Assembly: GCA_022823865.1 (NCBI GenBank)
Contig: JAJEHF010000016.1
Coordinates: forward strand, 1-48,074
Reading direction: 5' to 3'
Source: Bryobacterales bacterium
GTDB taxonomy: Bacteria; Acidobacteriota; Terriglobia; Bryobacterales; UBA6623
DNA length: 48,074 bases
In this document: piece after piece, positions 24,730 to 32,763 of the stretch
Layout: each line of letters starts with the position of its first letter
Numbering within the stretch: position 1 is the stretch's first letter
Notes under the pieces: model-generated
The model's database searches: none
The model's input: the letters and a program-made list of their open reading frames with translations, nothing else
What the model was told of the DNA's origin: nothing
Made by a program: the position numbers and the translations under genes

Positions 24730-24856
24730 GATTCAATCTCCTTACCCGGGCCTTTGCCCAGAATACTGAGCCTAGCAAACTTCGCCTGTGTGCCTCTGAC
24801 ACCTTTAGCTACATATTTGGGCATTCATGCCACGGTCCGAATCTCAGACGTCGAAG

Positions 24857-24886
24857 TTGACCGACCGGTGGCTAGCATGCTACCGT
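24857..24886 (+). promoter_or_regulatory. Promoter of the cobalamin riboswitch (TTGACC-18-TACCGT)
   Basis: A good -35, TTGACC (24857-24862), is followed after 18 bases by TACCGT (24881-24886). The predicted start near 24892 coincides with the first bases of the riboswitch, which supports the assignment. Confidence 0.55.
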
Positions 24887-24891
24887 TCGTA

Positions 24892-25075
24892 GTGCTTGGA
24901 GGAGCCCGTTCGGGCTCAATAGGGAAGTCCGGTGCAATTCCGGCACGGTCCCGCCACTGTGAGCGACAAGCTGGCCCGAGACACCACTGAGGCGGCAGCC
25001 TTGGGAAGGTCGGTTCGGCGCGCGCATCTGTTGCGTTGGAAGTCGCGAGTCAGGAGACCTTCCTCCGAGCGCGTG
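24892..25075 (+). promoter_or_regulatory. Adenosylcobalamin riboswitch
   Basis: Contains the class signatures in order: AGGGAAGTCCGGTGCAATTC (24921-24940), CGGCACGGTCCCGCCACTGT (24941-24960), a variable arm, and the B12 box GAGTCAGGAGACCT at 25047-25060. It precedes a TonB-dependent receptor and a btuFCD-type importer, the expected targets: ligand binding would shut off uptake. About 200 nt separate the aptamer from the btuB ATG. Outer boundaries are approximate. Confidence 0.95.
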
Positions 25076-25209
25076 AAGCGCACACTTCCGCGAGGTACGG
25101 ATGAGCGATCTGGAAACACACTTGCCGCTAGAGTCAGGCCCTAGTCTGCCTGCATCAGGCTCTGCCAAGTCTTCCCAGCGAGCCTCTCTCGAACCCCGGC
25201 CCTAGAGCA

Positions 25210-25229
25210 GGGCCCGCGCTTGCGGGCTC
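25210..25229 (+). promoter_or_regulatory. Hairpin in the btuB leader (possible expression platform)
   Basis: An 8-bp stem (25210-25217 with 25222-25229, one G-U pair, loop GCTT) lies between the riboswitch and the btuB ribosome-binding site (GGAGG, 25271-25275). It lacks a T-run. It might serve as part of the regulatory switch, or be incidental. The stretch 25076-25282 otherwise holds no gene I can support. Confidence 0.3.
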
Positions 25230-25282
25230 CCGGAAGGGTGTGCCTTGTTGGCATCCGCGGAGACGGACCAGGAGGCAGCTTG

Positions 25283-27820
25283 ATGAACGACTTAGTCCGG
25301 TATCGCGCCGGCAGACAGCCGGCACGAGCCAAACGTACGGAAGCATTCCGGCATCCACCCGATCTTGGGTGCAACAGTGGCGTCAAAACGCCAGATTGGA
25401 GTCTGCGTTCCCTGTTGCGGCCGATTGCGGTTTCGGCCTTGCTCAGTGCAACGATTCCAACCAGCACCCTTGACGCAGCCAGCCTGCAAGGCTCGATCTC
25501 AGATCCCGACGGCGAGGCCCTCATAGGCGCGCAGGTGCGCTTGTTCGACCGCAACAGCGGTCAGTTGTATCGCGTGGAGAGCACCGACGGTGGGCGCTAT
25601 GCGTTTCCCGACATTCCGGATGGAGACTACCTGTGCGAGAGTGAATCCGCGGACGAGGCGTTCGCAGGCTCTAGGCACATCACGGTCCGGGGCCACGCCC
25701 GGGAGGACTTGCAACTAGCCATCTCCGGTGGCCGGGTCGAGGTCGTCGTGACCGCGTCGAGCACGCCGCTGACTCGGCGCGAGGTCGCGAAGGCGCTGGA
25801 CACGGTCAGCTCGGGCGAGATCGCCGACCGGAACGAGTTCGCTCTCGGGGAGGCCCTGCGGGTGATCCCAGGGGTCCGCGTCAGGCAGTTGGGCGGTCCC
25901 GGGAGCCTCACCACCGTGCAGACGCGGGGCCTGCGTAACCATGACACATCCGTGCTGATAGATGGCCTGCGCTTTCGGGATTCGGCCAGCCCCCAGGGGG
26001 ACGCATCGGCGTTCTACGCGAACATGAATCTCGTGGGTGCCGAGCGGGTCGAATTCGTTCGAGGCTCGGGATCCTCGTTGTACGGCTCCCATGCCATGGG
26101 CGGGGTGATGAATATCACCTCAGCCCAGGGAGGAGGAAGCACGCACGGAGAACTGCGGGCCGAGGGCGGCGGACTCGGCATGCTCCGCGGAGTCGCCCGG
26201 GTCGGCGGCGGCCTCGCCAACGACCGCTTCATCTACAGCGGCGGCGTGTCCCACCTGAACCTGACTCGCGGCTACCGCGGGCGCAGTCCCCACCGCAACA
26301 CCACGGTGAGGGGCTTCGGCAAGTACGCGCTGAGCCAAGATATTTGGCTCAGCGGCCGCGTGTGGGGCACCGACTCGTTCCTCACCGTCGCCGAGAGCCC
26401 GGCGTTCCCCGCTGAAGTCGTGGCCAATTTTCCCAGTGCCGGCGAGGTGCCCGCTCGTGCGCTCCCCGTGGATCAACTCGGCCTGCTTGAGCAAGGACTG
26501 CCGTATGCGCCTGGCAGCGCAACATTCGTGCCCTCCCAGATCGATCCCGACAGTCGGCTCTCGCCATCATTCGCTGCGGCCGCGGTTACGCTTCAGCACC
26601 AAGTAAGCCCTAGCAGCTCCTACCGAATCGCCTACCAGCACGTCGGGACCAAGCGGCGCTACCAAGACGGTCCTGCCGGGCCTGGGCCGTGGGAACCGGC
26701 GTTCAGCACCGACAGCCGCTACGATGGCCAGACCCATCTGCTGCAAGCTCGCACGGACCAGCGCGTCGGCGCCCGCAACCTGTTGAGCCTGGGCTATGAG
26801 CTCGAAGCCGAGACGTACAGCAACCTCAATACCGACGAGAGCCCAGCACCCGCTGCCAATCGTGTTGAGATCGACCAGCTCAGCCATTCCCTGTTCGGGC
26901 AAGACCAAATGCGGATGTTGGATGGCAGGTTGCTAGTCAGCGTCTCCGGCCGGCTGCAGGTCTTCGATCCCGGATCGCCCAGCTTTTCCGGAGCGACGAG
27001 CCCTTACGAAACGACCGCGGCAGCGAGTCCTGGCAACGCCTACACCGGCGACGTCGCAGCTGCGTATTTTATCGAGTCATCGCAGACCAAGATTCGCGCG
27101 CATGCGGGCAACGCCTTCCGCGCCCCGTCTCTATATGAGCGCTTCGGCGGATCCTTCTCGCCATTTTCAGGCGGGTTCGACTATTGGGGAGACCCGCGTC
27201 TCGCCCCGGAGCGCTCCGTGGCCGTCGACGGTGGATTGGACCAATGGCTGTACGGCTCGAAGCTGCGCCTGAGCGGAACCTGGTTCTACACCAACTTGCA
27301 AGAGACGATCATCTTCGACTTCGCCAATTTCCCCGCAAACGATCTCTTCGGCCGATTCGGGGGGTATCGGGCGTCGGGAGGAGGCATCGCCCGAGGCTTC
27401 GAGATGAGCACGCAGATCACGCCGACTTCGGGCACCAGCCTGCGCGGCGCGTACACATTCACGAACTCTGACTCGCGCACTCCAACGATCGGCTCGGACT
27501 ACTTCCGCGTGCCCGGAATCTCGGCACAAGCGCTGTCGGTGACAGCCACGCATTGGCTGCGAAAGCGCGTCAACGTCACGTTCGACCTGTTCGCATCGAG
27601 CAACTACGTGCTCTCTCCCTACGGGGCACAAGGGCGGCGGCTAGTTTACGCAGGCCCGGTCAAGGCAGATGTCGTTGTCCGGTACGACCTGCCCATCTCA
27701 GAAGCGAGAACCCTGGAGCTGTACGGAAAGGCCGAGAACGCGATCAACAACGACTACTACGAGCACGGATTCGGCTCGCCGGGACTCTGGTTCATCGGCG
27801 GCATGCGGTTCAACTTCTAG
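25283..27820 (+). CDS. btuB: TonB-dependent outer-membrane receptor, BtuB-like, with N-terminal carboxypeptidase-regulatory domain
   Basis: 845 residues from the ATG at 25283, chosen for its strong ribosome-binding site GGAGG 7 nt upstream. After an N-terminal stretch and signal-like segment (about 46-65) comes a carboxypeptidase-regulatory-like beta-sandwich (about 67-145; GSISDPDGEALIGAQVRLFD), then the plug domain (about 150-270; GEALRVIPGVRV, TRGLRNHDTSVLIDGLRF, GSSLYGSHAMGGVMNI) and a 22-strand barrel ending in GGMRFNF with a terminal Phe, the outer-membrane assembly signal. It should take up cobalamin, given the riboswitch and the downstream importer. A clear TonB box was not identified. 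Confidence 0.92.
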   Translation: MNDLVRYRAGRQPARAKRTEAFRHPPDLGCNSGVKTPDWSLRSLLRPIAVSALLSATIPTSTLDAASLQGSISDPDGEALIGAQVRLFDRNSGQLYRVESTDGGRYAFPDIPDGDYLCESESADEAFAGSRHITVRGHAREDLQLAISGGRVEVVVTASSTPLTRREVAKALDTVSSGEIADRNEFALGEALRVIPGVRVRQLGGPGSLTTVQTRGLRNHDTSVLIDGLRFRDSASPQGDASAFYANMNLVGAERVEFVRGSGSSLYGSHAMGGVMNITSAQGGGSTHGELRAEGGGLGMLRGVARVGGGLANDRFIYSGGVSHLNLTRGYRGRSPHRNTTVRGFGKYALSQDIWLSGRVWGTDSFLTVAESPAFPAEVVANFPSAGEVPARALPVDQLGLLEQGLPYAPGSATFVPSQIDPDSRLSPSFAAAAVTLQHQVSPSSSYRIAYQHVGTKRRYQDGPAGPGPWEPAFSTDSRYDGQTHLLQARTDQRVGARNLLSLGYELEAETYSNLNTDESPAPAANRVEIDQLSHSLFGQDQMRMLDGRLLVSVSGRLQVFDPGSPSFSGATSPYETTAAASPGNAYTGDVAAAYFIESSQTKIRAHAGNAFRAPSLYERFGGSFSPFSGGFDYWGDPRLAPERSVAVDGGLDQWLYGSKLRLSGTWFYTNLQETIIFDFANFPANDLFGRFGGYRASGGGIARGFEMSTQITPTSGTSLRGAYTFTNSDSRTPTIGSDYFRVPGISAQALSVTATHWLRKRVNVTFDLFASSNYVLSPYGAQGRRLVYAGPVKADVVVRYDLPISEARTLELYGKAENAINNDYYEHGFGSPGLWFIGGMRFNF

Positions 27821-27939
27821 CGGAAAGCGGTGGCGCAGATGGGGGAGACGAGCCTGGCGCGCGAGTGCCGCACTCTTGTTCCGGCCTCCCACGTCATCCT
27901 GCACGCGCGCCGCGGCGCCACTCTCCATCCGAGTTCAGC

Positions 27940-28920
27940 GTGAGACATCGACTCCGGATCGCTGCTGCCTTGGCGGTCGCCGCCTGCGTGGCGCTGTTCG
28001 TCGTAGCCCTGCGCTTCGACGACGGCCTCCCCGGGGCGGCGCTGTCCAGCTCTGGCCTGCCTTCCGCAGACGCCGGAGCGGGGTTTCCCCGACGGGCAGT
28101 CGATGCTAGCGGCCAGGAACTCTGGATCGAGGCGGCACCGCAGGCTATCGGCTCCCAAGCGCTTACGATCGACCACATCTTGTTCGCGATCACCGATCCC
28201 AAACGCATCGTCTCGGTGAGCCCTTACGCGATGGACCCGGGATACAGTTTCGTGCACGAGATGGCAAGAGAAGTCGGACTGACGCCGTCGTCCGATCTCG
28301 AGGCCGTCCTTCGTGCCGCGCCCGACCTGATGCTGCTGGCTCACGGCGCCAAGGCAGATCTCGAGGACGTGCTGCAACGCGCAAGCATTCCCACCTTCCG
28401 CGTGAGAACGACCTTTGCGGATTTCGATCAAGTCTCCGAAGCCATCGCCGCGGTCGGTTCAATCACGGGTAACGAGGCCGCCGCCGAGCTTGAGATCCGC
28501 CGGCTTCGCGAGAGAGTCCAGCGGGCCAAGCAACTGCGGCCGCCCGGAGCCAGAGCACCGCGCGTACTGCCCTATTCGACCTACGGCAGCACGCTGGGCC
28601 GGGGCTCGCTGTTCGACCACATCCTCACAGAGCTGGGGGCGATCAACGTCGCCGCGGAGCAAGGCGTCGGCCAGTACGCCGATATCAGTGGCGAGCAAGT
28701 CGCCGCGTGGGACCCAGACTGGATCGTGACCGCGGCTGCGCACGGAGCTTCCGGCCAAGCCCGCGACCAGCTTCTCGCCGATCCCGGAATCGCTGTCACC
28801 AAGGCAGGTCGCTACGGGCAGATTTTGGTCGTGGAGAGTCGCGTGTTCACTGCCATGTCTCATCACGCCGTCGGCTTGATGGAAGCGATCGCAGCAGGGC
28901 TCTACGGGGGTGGCCCGTGA
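27940..28920 (+). CDS. btuF: Cobalamin ABC transporter substrate-binding protein, BtuF-like
   Basis: 326 residues from the GTG at 27940, which creates an N-terminal signal/anchor (about 4-22). Two-lobed binding-protein family of BtuF/FhuD/TroA type: IVSVSPYAMDPGYSFV, APDLMLLAHGAKADLEDVL, TFRVRTTFADFDQV, and a C-terminal lobe with LTELGAINVA and WDPDWIVTAA. It captures cobalamin in the periplasm and delivers it to the permease that follows. The start codon is inferred; the ATG choices upstream run into btuB. It overlaps the permease by 4 nt (GTGA). Confidence 0.88.
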   Translation: MRHRLRIAAALAVAACVALFVVALRFDDGLPGAALSSSGLPSADAGAGFPRRAVDASGQELWIEAAPQAIGSQALTIDHILFAITDPKRIVSVSPYAMDPGYSFVHEMAREVGLTPSSDLEAVLRAAPDLMLLAHGAKADLEDVLQRASIPTFRVRTTFADFDQVSEAIAAVGSITGNEAAAELEIRRLRERVQRAKQLRPPGARAPRVLPYSTYGSTLGRGSLFDHILTELGAINVAAEQGVGQYADISGEQVAAWDPDWIVTAAAHGASGQARDQLLADPGIAVTKAGRYGQILVVESRVFTAMSHHAVGLMEAIAAGLYGGGP

Positions 28921-30023
28921 GAGCAAATCTATCCCATCTCAGAAGGCGTCTCTCCGCGACCTCGGGCGGTGGCGAGGCTTGGCTGTCGCCGGCACTGGTT
29001 GTGCTCCCGGTCGTGTCGGCCCTGCTCGCTATCGTGGCGGTGGCAGGAGTGGCGATCGGCAGCACGGGCGTCGCCTGGGAGACCGTGGTTCGCGTCCTTG
29101 CGGCCAAGGTCCTGCCGGCAGGCTGGATCGACATTGGCTCCGTGTCCGAGGCCGACCAAGCGATTGTGTGGTTGATCCGCGCGCCCCGGATCATCGTCGC
29201 CGGTCTGGTCGGCGCCGCTTTGGCGGTTGCAGGAACCCAGCTGCAGGGCATATTCCGGAATCCGCTGGCCGAATCCAGCATCATCGGCGTGAGTCAAGGG
29301 GCCGCTCTGGGAGCAGTGGTCGCGTTTATCACCGGCTGGACGGCGAGTTCGGCCCTGTGGCTGCCGCTGGCGGCATTCGTAGGCGCATTCTTAGCTCTGT
29401 TCGCCGTCTACATGATCGCCAGCCGCGCGGGCCGCGCGCCGGTGGCCACCCTCTTGCTGGCCGGCATCGCGCTGGGAGCCATGATCACGGCTTGCTCGTC
29501 CCTGCTGATCTCGCTCAGCTTCGTTGACTGGCAGGTCGCGGGAGAGATCGTGTTCTGGATCATGGGCGGACTTGACGGCCGGACTTGGACCCATGTGGTG
29601 ATCTGCGCTCCGTTTGTCGCTCTCGGCTTGCTGGTCGCGTTTTGGCACTCGCGGGACCTAGACCTGATGCTTCTCGGCGAAGAGACGGCCACCTCGCTGG
29701 GCGCTGACGTAGAGCGTGTCAGGAGGGCCGTGCTGCTCGCGGCAGCGCTGCTGACGGCCGCCGCGGTCTCGGTGAGCGGCGTGGTCGGCTTCGTGGGCCT
29801 GGTCGTCCCCCACGCGCTGCGACTGGTTCTGGGGCCGTCGCATAGGACGCTGCTGGCGGCGAGCGCCCTCGCAGGCGCCACGTTCGTAATCGCCTGCGAC
29901 CTGTTGGCGCGGACTGCCAACCCTCCCAGCGAGATTCGCCTTGGCGTTGTCACGGCGGCGTTCGGAGCGCCGTTTTTCCTCTACTTGCTGCGGCAGCGGC
30001 GCAAGGAGATCGGGTACTTTTGA
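28917..30023 (+). CDS. btuC: Cobalamin ABC transporter permease, BtuC/FecCD family
   Basis: 368 residues starting at a GTG in the overlap with btuF. About ten membrane helices with family features RAPRIIVAGLVGAALAVAGT, QGIFRNPLAESSIIGVSQGA, GIALGAMITACSSLLI, GEIVFWIMGGLDGRTW, and the loop VSGVVGFVGLVVPHALRLVLG that contacts the ATPase. The permease family is shared by B12, haem and siderophore importers; the riboswitch makes B12 the likely substrate. It overlaps btuD by 4 nt. Confidence 0.9.
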   Translation: MRANLSHLRRRLSATSGGGEAWLSPALVVLPVVSALLAIVAVAGVAIGSTGVAWETVVRVLAAKVLPAGWIDIGSVSEADQAIVWLIRAPRIIVAGLVGAALAVAGTQLQGIFRNPLAESSIIGVSQGAALGAVVAFITGWTASSALWLPLAAFVGAFLALFAVYMIASRAGRAPVATLLLAGIALGAMITACSSLLISLSFVDWQVAGEIVFWIMGGLDGRTWTHVVICAPFVALGLLVAFWHSRDLDLMLLGEETATSLGADVERVRRAVLLAAALLTAAAVSVSGVVGFVGLVVPHALRLVLGPSHRTLLAASALAGATFVIACDLLARTANPPSEIRLGVVTAAFGAPFFLYLLRQRRKEIGYF

Positions 30024-30811
30024 GCCTCTTTCTGCGCAATGCCGGCATCGAGATCGATGGTCGGTCTCTGATCCGCGGTGTCTCGCTGTCGGTCGAGTCC
30101 GAGCGTGTGACGGCGGTGGTCGGACCGAACGGGTCCGGCAAATCAACTGTCCTTCGCCTGCTGGCCGGACTCTGGGAGCCCACGGAGGGACTGGCAGAGC
30201 TGAATGGCGAGAGCCTGACACGGCTACCTCGGCAGGCGATCGCGCGACAAGTCACGTTTGTCCCGCAAGACACGCGCGTAGACTTCGCGTTCACGGTCCG
30301 CGACGTGGTCGCCATGGGGCGTTACCCGCATGTCGGCCGGTTCGATTCGCTCGGCGATGCCGACGTTGAAGCTGTCAACGCTGCGCTGGCGCGGGCGGAC
30401 GTCGCGCACCTCGAAGACCGCTTCGCAAACGAGCTGTCCGGCGGCGAGCGGCAAAGAGTGCTGATTGCGCGCAGCCTGGCTACAGAAGCCGGAGCTATCT
30501 TGCTCGACGAGCCGACGGCCAGCTTGGACATCGACCACTCGCTCGAGACTCTCGAGCTGCTCCAAGAGCTTGCAAGCGAGGGCAAGGCCGTCGCGGTGGC
30601 GTTGCACGACCTCAACGCCGTCATGCGATGGGCCGATCAAGTTGCCCTGATGAACGAAGGGCAGCTGGAAGCGTTTGGCGCGGTCGGCGACGTAGTGCGC
30701 GACGACCTCGTCGAGCCTGTGTTCGGCGTGAAGGTCGAGCACGTCCTAGTGGCGAGCGGGAATGAAACACTCGTCTTCCACCGCTTGCCAGGCCTACGAA
30801 CGGACGCCTAA
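30020..30811 (+). CDS. btuD: Cobalamin ABC transporter ATPase, BtuD-like
   Basis: 263 residues starting at a TTG within TTGA, overlapping the btuC stop. Walker A GPNGSGKST near 35-43, Q-loop FVPQDTRV, signature LSGGERQRV near 139-147, Walker B AILLDEPTASLD, and the H-loop ALHDL. The sequence is that of the FecE/BtuD group. Last gene of the riboswitch operon. Confidence 0.92.
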   Translation: MSLFLRNAGIEIDGRSLIRGVSLSVESERVTAVVGPNGSGKSTVLRLLAGLWEPTEGLAELNGESLTRLPRQAIARQVTFVPQDTRVDFAFTVRDVVAMGRYPHVGRFDSLGDADVEAVNAALARADVAHLEDRFANELSGGERQRVLIARSLATEAGAILLDEPTASLDIDHSLETLELLQELASEGKAVAVALHDLNAVMRWADQVALMNEGQLEAFGAVGDVVRDDLVEPVFGVKVEHVLVASGNETLVFHRLPGLRTDA

Positions 30812-30816
30812 TCAAA

Positions 30817-30843
30817 GGGCAGGAGCGTCCGGACGCGCCCCTG
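30817..30843. terminator. Candidate bidirectional terminator hairpin after btuD
   Basis: A GC-rich inverted repeat centred on the perfect palindrome GCGTCCGGACGC (about 30824-30835), flanked by roughly pairing GGGCAGG and GCCCCTG, lies between the convergent btuD and the endonuclease-like gene. There is no T-run, so termination efficiency is uncertain. Confidence 0.4.
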
Positions 30844-30924
30844 TTCACCTCGCTATTTCCAACAACCGCGACACGAGATAGATTGTGTCCGTGGTCGAAA
30901 CCGAAGACTCCCCCTGCCAAGCCG

Positions 30925-31671
30925 CTAGCCTGTGCTGAAGTCGCACCATACGCCGAAATGGTCCGATACGCATTTCCCATCGGCAGCTTTCTTGTTCCAG
31001 ATCCCGATACAGCCTCGGGTCAGGTCCGTTGTATGCGCAATGTGATCAATCAACGTTCGTCCCTCTGGCAATTCTCCTTGAGTCGCGAACTGGAATCCTT
31101 CGAACGCTCTCAACAAAGCCTCGTGTGTCCTGTTGGGCACCCATTTCTTCTTCGGAATTCCCTGGTTGAAGTCGCCCAAGACGATGGTGCGCGATTTGGG
31201 AATCCGACTGCGCAGCTCCTTGAACCCTGCTAGCCAAGCTTCGTGATCCTGCCACAACCTGCGGTTCTTGCGGCCGCCTTTCACATGCGCACCGCTCCAA
31301 GGAATGCAGACGCCAATAACAGTCAGGCGAGACCCCGACAGTGTTTCCGTGCTGCCCGCCACGAACCTGCCGCTTGGAAGATCCGCCGAGCCGACGGCAT
31401 CGATGTGGGGAGTCCATGGTTGCTTGCTCCACAACAGCACCTTCCTGCGGCCCTCGTTGATGGGATAGCCCCAGTCCTCGCCTGCGTCGATGACATGACC
31501 GCCATCGGGAAGAATCCCCGCGAATCCTTCGCTTACGCACAGGACGTCGCAGCCCGAATCGGCGAGCCGGTTGCTGATGATGTTGCCATTGGTGCTGCTT
31601 GGCTTGGCCCACCTTGTGTTCCAAGTGCCAACTCGGATGGTGGACGGTTCGCTGTTCTTTCGTGTGGGCAT
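30925..31671 (-). CDS. Endonuclease/exonuclease/phosphatase-fold protein
   Basis: 248 residues. Metal-dependent phosphodiesterase fold with GTWNTRW (Asn18), SEGF (Glu48), the central VLGDFNQG near 175-182 and a C-terminal SDHFGVW. These correspond to the Asn, Glu, Asp/Asn and Asp-His positions of DNase I-like enzymes. No signal peptide, so it is probably cytoplasmic; DNA, RNA or a small phosphoester could be the substrate. The start at 31671 precedes the fold directly. Upstream in-frame ATGs (for example 31722) would add an atypical extension. It stands next to the AbrB-Doc pair, and codon use looks slightly less GC-biased than its neighbours. Confidence 0.8.
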   Translation of the reverse strand: MPTRKNSEPSTIRVGTWNTRWAKPSSTNGNIISNRLADSGCDVLCVSEGFAGILPDGGHVIDAGEDWGYPINEGRRKVLLWSKQPWTPHIDAVGSADLPSGRFVAGSTETLSGSRLTVIGVCIPWSGAHVKGGRKNRRLWQDHEAWLAGFKELRSRIPKSRTIVLGDFNQGIPKKKWVPNRTHEALLRAFEGFQFATQGELPEGRTLIDHIAHTTDLTRGCIGIWNKKAADGKCVSDHFGVWCDFSTG

Positions 31672-31927
31672 ATGGCCGCGAGTTACAACGCTTTGGACGA
31701 ATCCCAAGTGCTTGGCTTCCATCGCCCGTTCAAGATGACCGACTCTTTGGCACACTCTACCAACAAGCCCTAGGGCTGGCGCGCTTGGTGGCGCGGCGGC
31801 GGCCGAACGCCCGATACCGAAGCGGGGCAGCTCAACGCTGGGGTGCGTGGATTCCCTGATACATGACCACAGCAGGTCTGTTGGAAGACTCTCCGCGAGC
31901 CGAGGTGGCAATCGCCTGCGATGGCGC

Positions 31928-31966
31928 TTGCGATCCTGTCGGAATGTTATTACTCTAGTGATAACA
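31928..31966 (+). promoter_or_regulatory. Promoter and palindromic operator of the AbrB-Doc module
   Basis: TTGCGA (31928-31933) is 17 bases from TACTCT (31951-31956, TANNNT type). Across this -10 lies the inverted repeat TGTTATTAC-N4-GTGATAACA (31945-31966; 8 of 9 arm positions pair). Autorepression by the antitoxin is expected. The gap 31672-31981 holds this element and no other feature I can support. Confidence 0.6.
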
Positions 31967-31981
31967 GATTGGAGATACCGC

Positions 31982-32209
31982 ATGAACGAACTCAAGGTCC
32001 GGAGGGTCGGCAACTCGTTAGGCGTCATCCTGCCTAGGGAAGTCGTCCACCGTTTGCGCGCGTCCGAAGGAAAACGGCTCTTCCTGGTCGAGACACCCGA
32101 CAGTAGCTATCGACTAACGCCGTACGATCCAGCGTTTGACGAGAAAATGGCCAAGGCCGAAGACATTATCAGCCGCTACGGAAACACGCTACACGCATTG
32201 GCTGAATGA
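31982..32209 (+). CDS. AbrB/MazE-type antitoxin
   Basis: 75 residues. The N-terminal swapped-hairpin DNA-binding fold is clear: LKVRRVGNSLGVILPREVVHRLRASEGKRLFLVE. The C-terminal tail, with FDEKMAKAEDIISRYGNTLHALAE, would bind and block the toxin. The start at 31982 has GGAG at 31971-31974. Translation is coupled to the toxin gene by a 4-nt overlap (ATGA). Confidence 0.9.
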   Translation: MNELKVRRVGNSLGVILPREVVHRLRASEGKRLFLVETPDSSYRLTPYDPAFDEKMAKAEDIISRYGNTLHALAE

Positions 32210-32595
32210 AGGAGTCAGTCTGGATCGACTACCGCGACGCTCTCGCGTTGCATGATCGAGTCCTCGCCCTGTTTGGGGGTGCCGAAGGTGTGCGGGACAA
32301 CGCGCTGCTGGAATCTGCGCTGGCCAGACCTCGACAACTCTTGATGCAAGCGGAATCGCACCGGACCGTGGCGATCGCGGCCGCCTACACTGCGGGAATC
32401 GTCCGCAACCATCCCTTCGCGGACGGGAATAAGCGCACGGCATTCCTAGTCGGCACCCTGTTCTTGGAGTTGAATGGGTGTCGCTTCAGCGCTAGCGAGG
32501 AAGAAGCCGCCAAAGCCGTGATCGACCTAGCGTCCGGCGCGCTAAGCGAAGCGGGCTATGTTGCGTTTCTCCAGCAAAATGTGCGTCGGACTTGA
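32206..32595 (+). CDS. doc: Death-on-curing (Doc) family toxin, Fic fold
   Basis: 129 residues with the Fic-type motif HPFADGNKRTA (His69 to Lys76-Arg77). The Lys in place of the usual second Gly is the Doc hallmark, turning the fold from AMP transfer to phosphorylation of elongation factor Tu in the phage P1 protein. Family-typical DNALLESALARPRQ lies near 31-44. It is paired with an AbrB/MazE-type antitoxin rather than Phd. All motif residues appear intact, so the toxin is probably functional. Confidence 0.92.
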   Translation: MKESVWIDYRDALALHDRVLALFGGAEGVRDNALLESALARPRQLLMQAESHRTVAIAAAYTAGIVRNHPFADGNKRTAFLVGTLFLELNGCRFSASEEEAAKAVIDLASGALSEAGYVAFLQQNVRRT

Positions 32596-32763
32596 CGAGT
32601 GGCCGTCCGCCGAGCGGTAGCTCTGACTCACTCAATTCGACCACCATTGCTTCGGACTTGCCGTGAACTGGGCCTGGCTCAGCTCGGTCAGCCCGGACCG
32701 CAAGGCAACCTCATGCCGTCGGTGGCCCCCTTTCCCTCTGGCGTCGGATATCATTTGTGCGGC

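Noticed and set aside
31243..31773. 176-codon plus-strand frame opposite the endonuclease-fold gene
   Set aside because: The minus strand carries the GDFN and SDHFG motifs of the nuclease fold; this frame has none.
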